Assembly (NCBI RefSeq): GCF_004799665.1
Contig: NZ_CP031310.1
Location: 2,410,887-2,474,886 of the forward strand
DNA length: 64,000 nt
From: Halapricum salinum
Lineage (GTDB): Archaea > Halobacteriota > Halobacteria > Halobacteriales > Haloarculaceae
Reading direction: 5' to 3'
Shown: piece after piece, positions 26,210 through 34,813 of the stretch
Numbering within the stretch: the stretch's first letter is position 1
Layout of the letters: every line of letters starts with the position of its first letter
Position numbers and translations under genes: made by a program
Notes under the pieces: model-generated
What the model saw: the letters and a program-made list of their open reading frames with translations, nothing else
Told to the model about the DNA's origin: nothing
Database searches by the model: none

Positions 26210-26391
26210 CGAACCACGCTCGCGTCGAACGAAATGAGTGGAGTCGCTGTGGAGCCCCTATTCGAGTGAGCGAAGCGAACGAGAATATGCTCCACAGCGA
26301 CCGCGACCGTGGTGAGGGCTTTCGAGGAAGCGTTGTTTCCAGTAGCTGTAATTGCTAGCGAGCAAGATGAGGGGCCGTCGGTTCCTGTGAT

Positions 26392-27606
26392 CTAAAATCG
26401 CGTGACGTGCTCGACTTCGCTCGGATCGACAGCCGCGAACGCCTCGCGTGCGACCGAGCGCCGGTGGACCTCGTCGGCGCCGTCGACGATTCGGAACGCG
26501 CGAACTGCCTGATAGAAGTCCGCCAGCGGGAGGTCTTTGCCGATGCCGTTTGCCCCGCAGGCCTGGACGGCGAAGTCGATCACGTCCTGGGCGGTGTTGG
26601 CGGCGTACACCTTCGCCATCGCCACTTCGGTTCTGGCCTGTTCGCCCCGGGCGAGTTTCTCGGCGGCGTGGCGAACCATCGACCGGGCGGCGTGTAACTC
26701 GATCTCTGCGTCGGCGACCTCGAATCGGAGGGCTTGCTTCTCGTCGAGCGACTCACCGAAGGCCTCGCGCTCGCTCGTGTACGCCGTCGCGATGTCGAGC
26801 GCGCGTTCGGCCATCCCCGAGAAGCGCATGCAGTGGGTGAGCCGGGCCGGGCCGAGGCGCTGCTGGGCGATGGCGAAGCCCGCTCCCGGTGCGCCGAGGA
26901 GATTTTCGGCGGGGACGCGAACGCCGTCGAAGCGGATCTCGGCGTGGTTTTCGGGGACGAGGTCCTGGCCCATGTGCGGGATGTCGCGGACGATCTCGAC
27001 GCCGTCGGTGTCGGCGGGCACCAGCAGGATCGAACTCCCTTCGTAGGGATGAGCGTCCAGATCAGTGCGGGCCATCACCAGATAGAGGTCGGCGTCGACG
27101 CCGCCCGTGGTCCACCACTTGTGGCCGTCGAGCACCCAGTCGTCGCCGTCTCTCTCGGCCGTGGTCTGCAACATCTTCGGGTCCGACCCCGCACCCTGCA
27201 TCGGTTCGGTCATGGCGAACCCTGAGTCGATCTCACCCGCCACGAGCGGTTCGAGCCACCGTTCTTTCTGCTCGTCCGTCCCCACCAGTTCCAGGGTATG
27301 CATGTTCCCTTCGTCGGGTGCGGCCACGCGCATCACTGTCGGCCCGAGCAGGCTGCGCCCAGCCGCCTCGAACAGGGGGAGCACGTCACGCAAATCCTCG
27401 CCCATCCCGCCGTATTCCTCGGGAATCTGGGGGCAGTAGACCCCGTAGTCGCGGGCGGTCTGCTGGAGGTCGTCGATGACCGACTCCGATACCGGCCCCT
27501 CGCCGAGGTGATCGCGCTCGACCGGGATCACCTGTTCGTCGACGAACTGTCGCGCCCGCTCACCGAGTTCCTGGGCTCGATCCGAATCCGCATAGGAGAC
27601 CACCAT
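26392..27606 (-). CDS. acd: Acyl-CoA dehydrogenase
   Basis: FAD enzyme of 404 residues that introduces the trans-2 double bond in acyl-CoA. The N-terminal helical domain, the middle beta domain with FAMTEPMQGAGSDPKMLQT and WVLDGHKWWTTGGVDADLY, and the C-terminal helices with QRLGPARLTHCMRFSGMAERA are all present. The closing FRIVDGADEVHRRSVAREAF is typical of the ACAD10/ACAD11-type branch. The ATG at 27606 was chosen because the upstream extension is not acidic. The divergent phosphotransferase gene 160 bp away is the usual ACAD10/11 partner. Confidence 0.93.
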   Translation of the reverse strand: MVVSYADSDRAQELGERARQFVDEQVIPVERDHLGEGPVSESVIDDLQQTARDYGVYCPQIPEEYGGMGEDLRDVLPLFEAAGRSLLGPTVMRVAAPDEGNMHTLELVGTDEQKERWLEPLVAGEIDSGFAMTEPMQGAGSDPKMLQTTAERDGDDWVLDGHKWWTTGGVDADLYLVMARTDLDAHPYEGSSILLVPADTDGVEIVRDIPHMGQDLVPENHAEIRFDGVRVPAENLLGAPGAGFAIAQQRLGPARLTHCMRFSGMAERALDIATAYTSEREAFGESLDEKQALRFEVADAEIELHAARSMVRHAAEKLARGEQARTEVAMAKVYAANTAQDVIDFAVQACGANGIGKDLPLADFYQAVRAFRIVDGADEVHRRSVAREAFAAVDPSEVEHVTRF

Positions 27607-27767
27607 AGCCGGGATTCGGCTGGCGACATTGTAAATCGTGGGCCCGACCAGAGATGCCGATCCATCTGTGAACCACTCACAGCGCCAATCGTTTTGTCCG
27701 TGGCGTCGGTAGCGAGTGCTATCCATGCTCGACAGTACACAGACGGCCAAGATCCGGGGTGAGCAGC

Positions 27768-28829
27768 GTGCCCGACGATAGCTACCTCGACCGGATCGTC
27801 GACGAAGACGCGCTAGCGACCTACCTCGAATCCGAACTCGGGCCGGCCGACACCTACGCTGTCGAGCGCCACGAACAGGGTCACTCCAACGAGACGCTGT
27901 TCGTGACCTGGGGCGACGCCGAACTCGTGATTCGACGCCCGCCGCCCGGCGAGACCGCCGCGACCGCCCACGACGTCCTCCGGGAGTACCGGGTCATCGA
28001 CGCCCTGCAGGAGACTCCTGTGCGGGTCCCGCCGACGGTCGCCGCTTGCGAGGATCACGACGTCATCGGCAGCGATTTCTACATCATGGAGCGCCTCGAC
28101 GGTGACGTCATCCGCGAGCGCGAGCCCGGACGATTCGCCACCCCCACCCACCGCCAGCGCGTCGGCCAGGAGCTCGTCGACGGCCTCGCCGAGATCCACC
28201 AGGTGGACATCGAAGCTGTGGGTCTCGACGATTTCGGCCATCCGGAGGGGTTCACCCAGCGCCAGGTGAAACGCTGGAGCGAACAGCTCACCTGGGCCTT
28301 CGCCCGCACGTCCGAGGAACGCGAAATTCCGGTGCTCTACGAGGTGATGGAATGGCTCCAGAACAACGCCCCCGAATCACACCCACACACGCTGGTCCAC
28401 GGCGACTACAAACTCGACAACGTCATGTTCGGTCCGGGGACGCCTCCCGAGATCGTCGGCGTGTTCGACTGGGAGCTCAGCGCGCTCGGGGATCCCCTGA
28501 CCGATCTGGGGTGGCTGCTCTCCTTCTGGTGGGACGAGAAGGATCCCGAACCTCCCACGGATCTCGTCTCGACGTTCGTCAGCCACGCGGACTACCCCAC
28601 CCGGCAAGAGCTGGTCGAGCGTTACGAGTCCCAGACCGGAATCGAGTACGAACACGACCGTTTCTACCGGACGCTCGCGGTCTACAAGCTCGCCGGCCTC
28701 GGCGAGATGTTCTTCCGGCGCTATCTGGAGGGCAACAGCGACGACCCCCTCTACGAGAAGATGGACGATGGCGTGCCTGCGCTGGCCGCCCGCGCCAAGC
28801 GGATCATCGACGGTGAGGAACCGCTCTGA
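27768..28829 (+). CDS. Phosphotransferase family protein (ACAD10/11-like kinase domain)
   Basis: Aminoglycoside-phosphotransferase-fold kinase of 353 residues. The ATP loop region is ERHEQGHSNETLFVTWGDAE, the catalytic loop is LVHGDYKLDNVMF near residue 212 and the metal-binding element is VFDWELSALGDPLTDLGWLL. In mammals the homologous domain is fused to an acyl-CoA dehydrogenase (ACAD10/11) and phosphorylates 4-hydroxyacyl-CoA; here the two activities are divergent neighbours. The GTG at 27768 has GGGGTGA five bases upstream; an alternative GTG is at 27759. Function as a 4-hydroxyacid kinase is inferred. Confidence 0.9.
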   Translation: MPDDSYLDRIVDEDALATYLESELGPADTYAVERHEQGHSNETLFVTWGDAELVIRRPPPGETAATAHDVLREYRVIDALQETPVRVPPTVAACEDHDVIGSDFYIMERLDGDVIREREPGRFATPTHRQRVGQELVDGLAEIHQVDIEAVGLDDFGHPEGFTQRQVKRWSEQLTWAFARTSEEREIPVLYEVMEWLQNNAPESHPHTLVHGDYKLDNVMFGPGTPPEIVGVFDWELSALGDPLTDLGWLLSFWWDEKDPEPPTDLVSTFVSHADYPTRQELVERYESQTGIEYEHDRFYRTLAVYKLAGLGEMFFRRYLEGNSDDPLYEKMDDGVPALAARAKRIIDGEEPL

Positions 28830-28848
28830 CAGACGGGGCAGGTGTCAA

Positions 28849-29325
28849 TTAGGCTTCCGCAGCGACGTACAGCACCGCCAGCGAGTGGAGTGCCGGGTGC
28901 GGCGTCGCACACGGCCTGGCCTCGCGGACGAGATCTAATGCCGCTTCGAGCGCCAACCCCTCCTCGACGGCGAGTAACGTCCCGAGTATCGAGCTGCTCC
29001 GGGAGACGCCGGCCGTACAGTGGACGAGCAGCGATCCCTCGGCTCGGTAGCACGATCGAGCGTCGTCGACGGCGGCCGCGAACGTCTCCCAGTCGGTCTC
29101 CGGGCCGTCGGCCATGGGGTGGTGGTGGGTCGTTCGCGGATACTCGCGGAAGGTCGCCGACACCACGTGATCGAACGCCTGGTCGGAGCGTTCCGGGTCG
29201 GCGGCCTGCCAGTTGCCCAGGTAGAGGTCGCGTTCACCGATCCGACGGACGACTGGCTTGTCCTCGCCGAACCAGAACGGCAGGCCCGTCGACCGTCGCT
29301 CTCCCCCGGCGCTGTCCTCGTCCAT
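28849..29325 (-). CDS. Dual-specificity/tyrosine protein phosphatase
   Basis: Cysteine-based phosphatase of 158 residues. The P-loop is VHCTAGVSRSSS with catalytic Cys103 and Arg109 (HCX5R), preceded by a possible general-acid region around HHHPMADGPETDWE. The N-terminal GERDLYLGNWQAA is the dual-specificity phosphatase opening strand and the final helices end LAVLYVAAEA. It should dephosphorylate proteins or small phosphoesters in the cytoplasm. It converges on the phosphotransferase gene, with 19 bp between the stops. Confidence 0.92.
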   Translation of the reverse strand: MDEDSAGGERRSTGLPFWFGEDKPVVRRIGERDLYLGNWQAADPERSDQAFDHVVSATFREYPRTTHHHPMADGPETDWETFAAAVDDARSCYRAEGSLLVHCTAGVSRSSSILGTLLAVEEGLALEAALDLVREARPCATPHPALHSLAVLYVAAEA

Positions 29326-29395
29326 ACAATCTCTCCGGCCCTGGGCGTTGTATAGCCTTCCGGTAAACTAGTGTCACTCAGTGCCCGCGTCGGTC

Positions 29396-29593
29396 GGCTC
29401 CCCTTCGCCCGTGAAGGCACCCGAGGAATGGACATGGCGACCCTCCGGGAGAACACCGAGGACGTCTACGCCGGCCTCGAGTGGGAAGAAGACACCGACG
29501 CGGTCGAGCAGGTCCGTGAGTTCGTCGAGGACGAGATGGGCTTCGACGACGCCGCGCACGAGGGCCCGATCGGTCTCGGCAGGCCGATTCCCA
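29396..29593 (+). pseudogene. Decayed internal fragment of a second isocitrate dehydrogenase gene
   Basis: This stretch aligns with icd 24839-25038 (about codons 136-202) at roughly four bases in five. It keeps RENTEDVYAGLEWEEDTDAV and EQVREFVEDEMGFDDA in one frame. One base is missing relative to icd at about 29425 (GAGGAATGG against GAGGAGATGG), so the first 10 codons are in another frame. Both ends of the enzyme are absent: similarity stops before the catalytic lysine and begins after the substrate loop. It lies 4.6 kb downstream of the intact icd in the same direction. Confidence 0.85.
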
Positions 29594-29602
29594 AGCAGGT
29601 GA

Positions 29603-30331
29603 TCAGGCGTTCTCGACGCGGTCGATCGCGTCGTCGAATCGCTCGATCGGCTGGGCTCCGACGAGCCTGCCGCCCGTCTCCGCTGCCGGGTCGTAGACGA
29701 TGAACGTCGGGGTCGCCCTGACTCTGATCGATCGGGCGAATTCCACGTCTGCGCTGACCTGCGATTCGAGCGTCGACCGTCGGTCCGCGAGACACTGCGA
29801 GAGACGGTCAGCGTCGACGCCAGAGACCGATCGCGTGTACGCGAGGAGTCGATCCGCCGACGCCCAGCCCGAGTTCTTCCGGCCCTGCTTCTCGAAGATC
29901 CTCGTGTGCCAGTTCCAGTAGGTCCCGGGGTCGTCGTCACGGACCTGTCGCCACGCGCACTTCGACGCCACTGCGGCTGTCAGCGAGTCCGCTCCGAAGT
30001 ACGGCACTGCCACGAAGACGATCCGGACTCGACCCGAACTGACGTACTCTCGGACGAGGTCGGGCAGCGTCTCGCGCTCGAATCGCTCGCAGAACGGACA
30101 CTGGAAGTCCGTCCAGTAGTAGATCGTAATCGGTGCGTCGGCTGCGCCCATGATCGGTTTCCCCGCCAGATCGAGTCCGATCGCCGACTCCTCGTCACTC
30201 GCGTGAAATCTGGGTGACAGTCCGTGGGCGGTACTTCCGTCTGATTGCCCGAAATAGTAGATCGCACCGCCGCCGACCGCGACGGCCGAACCGGCGAGAA
30301 ACGCACGCCGAGAGGGGGAATCGAAAGCCAT
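29603..30331 (-). CDS. Tat-exported DsbA-like thioredoxin-fold protein
   Basis: Exported thiol oxidoreductase of 242 residues. The leader has the Tat pattern SRRAFLAG at residues 7-14 and a hydrophobic stretch to about 27. The DsbA-type domain begins near residue 55; the redox pair is Cys78-Pro-Phe-Cys81 in TDFQCPFCERFE and the cis-proline loop is RATPTFIVYD near residue 207. A third Cys (SKCAWRQ) is in the helical insertion. It should form or reshuffle disulfides outside the cell. The divergent membrane genes at 30431 also carry Cys pairs and may recycle it. Confidence 0.9.
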   Translation of the reverse strand: MAFDSPSRRAFLAGSAVAVGGGAIYYFGQSDGSTAHGLSPRFHASDEESAIGLDLAGKPIMGAADAPITIYYWTDFQCPFCERFERETLPDLVREYVSSGRVRIVFVAVPYFGADSLTAAVASKCAWRQVRDDDPGTYWNWHTRIFEKQGRKNSGWASADRLLAYTRSVSGVDADRLSQCLADRRSTLESQVSADVEFARSIRVRATPTFIVYDPAAETGGRLVGAQPIERFDDAIDRVENA

Positions 30332-30430
30332 ACTCGTCGTTTCCGCTCGGCCCCGTAAACGGGTTCGACGGTTTGCTGGCTCAGCAAAGAGGAGTCGGAG
30401 CTTTCAGTCCCCGCCCCGTGCTTCCACCAG

Positions 30431-30976
30431 ATGGACGCGCGAAACCGATTCAGTACCTCTCTGCGAAACCTCGGTGCAGCGGTCGCCTATCCGTTCGAGA
30501 CGTGGCGCGGCACGGTCGGCGTGACGATCACGGCTTCACTGACGTACGTCCTCCTGATCCTGAGTACGATGCCCGAGTTCTCCATGCAGATGCTCGGCGA
30601 CGGACTGCACTGGATCGATTTCGTCGTCGTCTCGCTCACGGAAACAGTGTACCGGAGCGACGGCCTGGTGGGACTGGCGATCATCGCCGCGTATGCTACG
30701 TTCACTGGTGTCGCTGTCGTCAACACTGCTGCTCGACTCCGGACGGTCGGCCGTTCGAGTCTGACCGATCTCTCCGGCGTGCTGCCGGCCTTTCTCGCGT
30801 CGGGCTGTGCCAGCTGTGGCGCCGGTCTGCTGGGCACGCTGGGCTTCGTCGGCGGCGTCGCGGTCCTCCCCTATGACGGGATGCTCGTCCGCGTCGGTGG
30901 TCTCGCCTTGCTGGCGTTCTTCCTGGGGCGGGCCGGCCGCCCGGATCGGTGTCTCGCCGGGGAGGTGGTCGAATGA
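30431..30976 (+). CDS. Membrane protein with CASC motif, redox or metal cassette
   Basis: Protein of 181 residues with about four transmembrane helices (about 28-46, 82-105, 123-145, 150-168). The Cys pair SGCASCGAGLL near residues 127-137 sits at the start of the third helix. I do not recognise the family. It overlaps the next gene by the ATGA type, and the second protein has a similar Cys pair (CPIC), so they probably work together. The divergent DsbA-like gene makes thiol-disulfide exchange across the membrane a reasonable idea, metal transport another. Confidence 0.78.
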   Translation: MDARNRFSTSLRNLGAAVAYPFETWRGTVGVTITASLTYVLLILSTMPEFSMQMLGDGLHWIDFVVVSLTETVYRSDGLVGLAIIAAYATFTGVAVVNTAARLRTVGRSSLTDLSGVLPAFLASGCASCGAGLLGTLGFVGGVAVLPYDGMLVRVGGLALLAFFLGRAGRPDRCLAGEVVE

Positions 30977-31446
30977 TCGGTGCGGGGTTCGTCCGGACGA
31001 TCGGATCGAGCCGCCGAGCGATCGCGTGGGGGACGGCCACCGCGATCGGCGTGTTCTCGCTGTTCGGCGTCGTCACCGGGCTGATCCCGAACCCGCTGTA
31101 CGTTCGGATGGTCCCCAGAACGGCCGTCGATTACCTGTTTCTCGTCTCGACGGCGCTGCTCGCGGGCGTCTATGCCGCCCAGCGCGTGGCGACGACGGTT
31201 CCCGGCGGCGACCGGACCTCGCCCTCGAAGAACGAAGACCGCGTGATGATGGGTGGACTGGTCGGCGGATTTCTCGCGGTCGGCTGTCCGATCTGTAACG
31301 TCTTCCTCCTCGCGCTGTTTAGCTCGTCAGCACTGATGACCTACTTCGATCCGCTGCGACCGCTTCTCGGTGTCTTCTCGGTCGCACTGCTGGCCGGCCT
31401 CATTCACCTTCGCCACCGACGGACGTGTTCGGTGTGCGAGCCGTGA
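30973..31446 (+). CDS. Membrane protein with CPIC motif, partner of the CASC protein
   Basis: Protein of 157 residues with four hydrophobic helices (about 17-38, 48-70, 92-115, 122-145). The Cys pair VGCPICNVFLL near residues 103-113 lies at the membrane entry of the third helix, in the same place as the CASC pair of the upstream protein. A C-terminal RRTCSVCEP adds another CxxC. The ATG at 30973 overlaps the preceding stop and is preceded by GGAGGTGG (30961-30968), a strong ribosome-binding site, so translation is coupled. Family unknown to me. Confidence 0.78.
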   Translation: MIGAGFVRTIGSSRRAIAWGTATAIGVFSLFGVVTGLIPNPLYVRMVPRTAVDYLFLVSTALLAGVYAAQRVATTVPGGDRTSPSKNEDRVMMGGLVGGFLAVGCPICNVFLLALFSSSALMTYFDPLRPLLGVFSVALLAGLIHLRHRRTCSVCEP

Positions 31447-31523
31447 CTCTCGTTCGGTCCTCGACAGGTGAAGGGGTTCGGGAAACCGTGGCCTATTTCT
31501 TCATACGTAGTCTTGAAACGGCT

Positions 31524-31883
31524 ATGCGAGACGAAAGAGCGTCCGACTTGCCGGACCTCTTTCAGGTACTGGCAGACGAGTACGCTCGGCGGATTCTGAT
31601 GGCGGCCGATCGACAACCGATGACGGCCAAGGCGCTCAGTGACGCCTGTGACGCGTCGCTGGCGACAGTGTACCGTCGGGCGTCGACGCTGAAGGCACAC
31701 GACCTCTTGGAGGAACGCGAATCGATCGGGCCGGATGGAGCCCATCGACGTGAGTTCGAGACGACGCTCGAGGAGATCCACGTCGATCTCACCGACGGTG
31801 AGTTGGATCTCTCGCTACAGACGCGGGACGAACTCGCGGACAACTTCACGGCCCTGTGGGACGGGATGCGGGGTGAGCAGTGA
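31524..31883 (+). CDS. ArsR-type winged-helix regulator
   Basis: Transcription regulator of 119 residues. The winged helix covers about residues 8-75: LFQVLADEYARRILMAADRQ, recognition helix ATVYRRASTLKAHDLLEE, and wing ESIGPDGAHRREFETTL. No metal-binding Cys pair is present, so it is probably not a classical metal sensor. It overlaps the DUF7521 membrane gene by four bases, a pairing I know from other haloarchaea. The in-frame extension upstream of the ATG at 31524 overlaps the previous gene and was rejected. Confidence 0.85.
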   Translation: MRDERASDLPDLFQVLADEYARRILMAADRQPMTAKALSDACDASLATVYRRASTLKAHDLLEERESIGPDGAHRREFETTLEEIHVDLTDGELDLSLQTRDELADNFTALWDGMRGEQ

Positions 31884-32146
31884 TCGAGACGCCGTTCATT
31901 CTCGCGAAGCTCGTCACGCTCGGACTCTCCCTGGCCGTCTCGTACCTCGCATACCACGGCTACCGGCGTAACGAGAGCCAGCCGATGCTCTACGTCGCCG
32001 TGGGATTCGTATTCATCGGCGCGGGCGCGATCTGTGAGGGTCTCATCCACCTCGTGTTTGGAACCTCGCTCGTCTCGGCCGGGCTCATCCAGGCCGCGAT
32101 CGTCTCGAGTGGCATGGTGTTCGTCCTGGTCTCGCTAACGAAGTGA
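31880..32146 (+). CDS. DUF7521-type small membrane protein
   Basis: Protein of 88 residues with three hydrophobic helices (about 5-27, 36-60, 65-86). The GTG start overlaps the stop of the ArsR-type gene (GTGA). Small three-helix proteins of this kind regularly follow winged-helix regulators in haloarchaea, where they are called DUF7521; the role is unknown. The conserved-looking RRNESQPMLYVAVGF turn lies between helices one and two. A membrane signal passed to the regulator is a plausible but untested idea. Confidence 0.78.
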   Translation: MIETPFILAKLVTLGLSLAVSYLAYHGYRRNESQPMLYVAVGFVFIGAGAICEGLIHLVFGTSLVSAGLIQAAIVSSGMVFVLVSLTK

Positions 32147-32164
32147 TCTCCGAGACGCCGACCG

Positions 32165-32386
32165 CTAGTCGCAGGACTCGCAGTCTCTACGACGACCGAT
32201 CACGACAGCGGCGAGCGCGAGCGCCAGTGCCGTCGCACTCATTTCGACGAGCCCGCCACCGAGCGTGCCCGTCGTCGCTCCGCCCGCGCCGCCGACCATC
32301 GCCGCCGTCCCGGGGCCGATACAGCAGAGGCTCGCGACACCGGCGACCGCCAGGATCGACCGTCGATTCGCCGTCTCCTCGTCCAT
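32165..32386 (-). CDS. Small membrane protein with CC motif
   Basis: Protein of 73 residues with two hydrophobic stretches. The first holds SLCCIGPGTAAMVGGAG, similar in look to the TM1 Cys pair of MerT-like mercury transporters (CCLGP), and the C-terminus is RRRDCESCD, another Cys pair. It converges on the DUF7521 gene, 18 bp from its stop. The Cys-rich character links it by content to the CASC and CPIC proteins nearby. A metal-handling or redox role is inference only. Confidence 0.68.
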   Translation of the reverse strand: MDEETANRRSILAVAGVASLCCIGPGTAAMVGGAGGATTGTLGGGLVEMSATALALALAAVVIGRRRDCESCD

Positions 32387-32468
32387 CGGGTCCGACGACG
32401 GACGGGTTCCGGATAGCTCTTTCCACGACGCGGTCAGTCTTTTTGTTTCCCGCCCGCGAACCCGACCT

Positions 32469-33473
<1,005 letters not shown>

Positions 33474-33483
33474 AGTCGTACGA

Positions 33484-33645
33484 TTATTTCCGACCGCGAC
33501 TCTCTTGCATCCCTTCCTGGAAGCCGGTGACTGTCCGGCGCAGCATGAGATAGAGGGCGAAGACGAACCCGAGCATGATCGCGACGATGCCGACGAGGAC
33601 GGGGTCGACCTCGACGCCAAGGAGTTCGACGAGGACTGTGTACAT
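33484..33645 (-). CDS. Very small single-helix membrane protein
   Basis: Protein of 53 residues. It starts MYTVLVELLGVEVDPVLVGI, has one hydrophobic helix at about residues 17-36 and a basic tail (RRTVTGFQEGMQESRGRK). The positive tail predicts a cytoplasmic C-terminus. I recall short conserved haloarchaeal membrane proteins of this kind without known function. The gene converges on threonine aldolase (10 bp gap) and diverges from the membrane-anchored regulator. Coding is supported by the clean helix and by in-frame start and stop. Confidence 0.72.
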   Translation of the reverse strand: MYTVLVELLGVEVDPVLVGIVAIMLGFVFALYLMLRRTVTGFQEGMQESRGRK

Positions 33646-33736
33646 AGATGTCGGTATCCAGCCCCAGAAAAAAGACCTTTCGGGCCGCCGTCGCGACGGA
33701 CAAGATTCTTACACCGGCATGGTGTAGCCTCTCACG

Positions 33737-34621
33737 ATGTCGCTGCTGCCCTCCGAACCGGATACGTCGGCTGCCGACTCCGACGCCGAGCCGCGGGTGA
33801 TCGGCGTCGACAGCGACGACGCCGACGACGTAATCTCCGCGCTCTCCTCCGAGACCGCCCGAAAGCTCCTGGCCGAACTTCACGAAGAGCCGGCTCCGCC
33901 CTCGAAGCTTGCCGACCGCGTCGACACGTCCCTCCAGAACGCACAGTACCACCTCGAAAAGCTCCAGAGCGCCGGCGCGGTGTCGGTCGTCGACACCGCC
34001 TACTCGGCGAAAGGCCGCGAGATGGACGTCTACGCACCCGCGGACGAACCGCTGGTCATCTTCGCCGGCGACGAGGACAAGAGCAGCGGTCTGAAGGCCG
34101 CACTCTCGCGATTCCTCGGCGGGTTCGGCGCGCTCGCGGTCGGTAGTCTCGCGATCCAACAGCTCTACGGCAGCAGTGGTGGCCAAGCCACTGACCCCGC
34201 AGCGACTGGCGGTGCGGACGCACCTGCCGGTGGTCCTCCCGCCGCCGGGACCGCGACGCCGACCGGTGCGCGTGAGACGGCAGCCCCACAGACGACTCCT
34301 GGTGCCACGGAGACGCACCAGCTCACCGATTCTGTCGTCACGTTCTCCGAACAAAACGTCACTGTCGTGAACGAGAGCGGGTACGAGTTCGTCTTCGAGG
34401 ACAACGTCACCTCGATCACGACCGGAAACGGGACAGAGTACCAGATCGGAGACAACGTCACGGCCTTTGCCGACGAGATCGTCATCCAGACCGGAGGCAA
34501 CGCGTCCCAGGCAGCCGACACCGCCGCGGCCACCGGACTCGAACCCGGCCTGGCCTTCTTCCTCGGTGGGCTGGTCGTCCTCTCACTGTGGCTGGGCGTC
34601 TGGTACGCCAGGAATCGCTAG
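33737..34621 (+). CDS. Winged-helix regulator with surface domain (membrane-anchored ArsR type)
   Basis: Protein of 294 residues. An N-terminal ArsR-like winged helix (about 30-110) contains ISALSSETARKLLAELHEEP and SLQNAQYHLEKLQSAGAVSV. A transmembrane segment follows at about 120-140, then a Thr/Pro/Ala-rich stalk, a small beta-rich domain (DSVVTFSEQNVTVVNESGYE to about 255), and a last transmembrane helix at about 270-290. The arrangement places the DNA-binding part inside and the stalk region outside, so it may couple an envelope signal to transcription. This design recurs in haloarchaea; targets are unknown. Confidence 0.85.
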   Translation: MSLLPSEPDTSAADSDAEPRVIGVDSDDADDVISALSSETARKLLAELHEEPAPPSKLADRVDTSLQNAQYHLEKLQSAGAVSVVDTAYSAKGREMDVYAPADEPLVIFAGDEDKSSGLKAALSRFLGGFGALAVGSLAIQQLYGSSGGQATDPAATGGADAPAGGPPAAGTATPTGARETAAPQTTPGATETHQLTDSVVTFSEQNVTVVNESGYEFVFEDNVTSITTGNGTEYQIGDNVTAFADEIVIQTGGNASQAADTAAATGLEPGLAFFLGGLVVLSLWLGVWYARNR

Positions 34622-34641
34622 CTCAAAGCGCTGTTTGAGCT
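34620..34641 (+). terminator. Hairpin at the 3' end of the regulator gene
   Basis: AGCTCAAA-GCGCTG-TTTGAGCT is a perfect 8-bp stem that begins within the regulator stop codon region. It has no strong T-run behind it, so it may act as a 3' stabiliser more than a classical terminator. Confidence 0.4.
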
Positions 34642-34758
34642 TCCGCCACGACCTTTATGATGGCCTCGGTAGGACAGGATGCGCTGACCCGTTTCGGCCC
34701 TCCCACCCGACACGGCCTGCCCGCTGTGATCGTGAGTGCTGTAGCGACGGCCCGCTGT

Positions 34759-34780
34759 GATCGCACGCCACCGTGCGATC
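34759..34780. repeat. Perfect 9-bp hairpin downstream of metallophosphoesterase
   Basis: GATCGCACG (34759-34767) and CGTGCGATC (34772-34780) pair around a CCAC loop. It lies 33 bp after the stop of the minus-strand phosphoesterase. The preceding CCCGCTGTGATCG (34751-34763) has a matching copy at about 34720-34732, so the gap also holds a 13-bp direct repeat. Confidence 0.5.
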
Positions 34781-34813
34781 GAGTCGGAACGGACCTACAG
34801 CAGTGACGATAGA

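Larger units (their letters stand above)
25745..26391. other. Repeat-rich gene-free interval between icd and acyl-CoA dehydrogenase
   Basis: About 650 bp with no credible protein gene; reading frames give Arg/Ala/Ser-rich nonsense. It contains a 29-bp perfect direct repeat (25811 and 25865), a 19-bp near-perfect inverted repeat (25971-25989 with 26191-26209), a 12-bp inverted repeat (26244-26255 with 26289-26300), and purine-rich GAGCGAAGCGAAC runs. It resembles decayed insertion or repeat debris seen in other haloarchaeal genomes. No terminal repeat pair plus transposase frame could be found. Confidence 0.65.

Noticed and set aside
29428-29703. The open frame over the icd fragment as an intact small gene
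   Set aside because: After about 60 codons of Icd-like sequence it runs into Arg-rich antisense of the DsbA-like gene; the fragment lacks both enzyme ends and has an upstream frameshift, so it is a relic.
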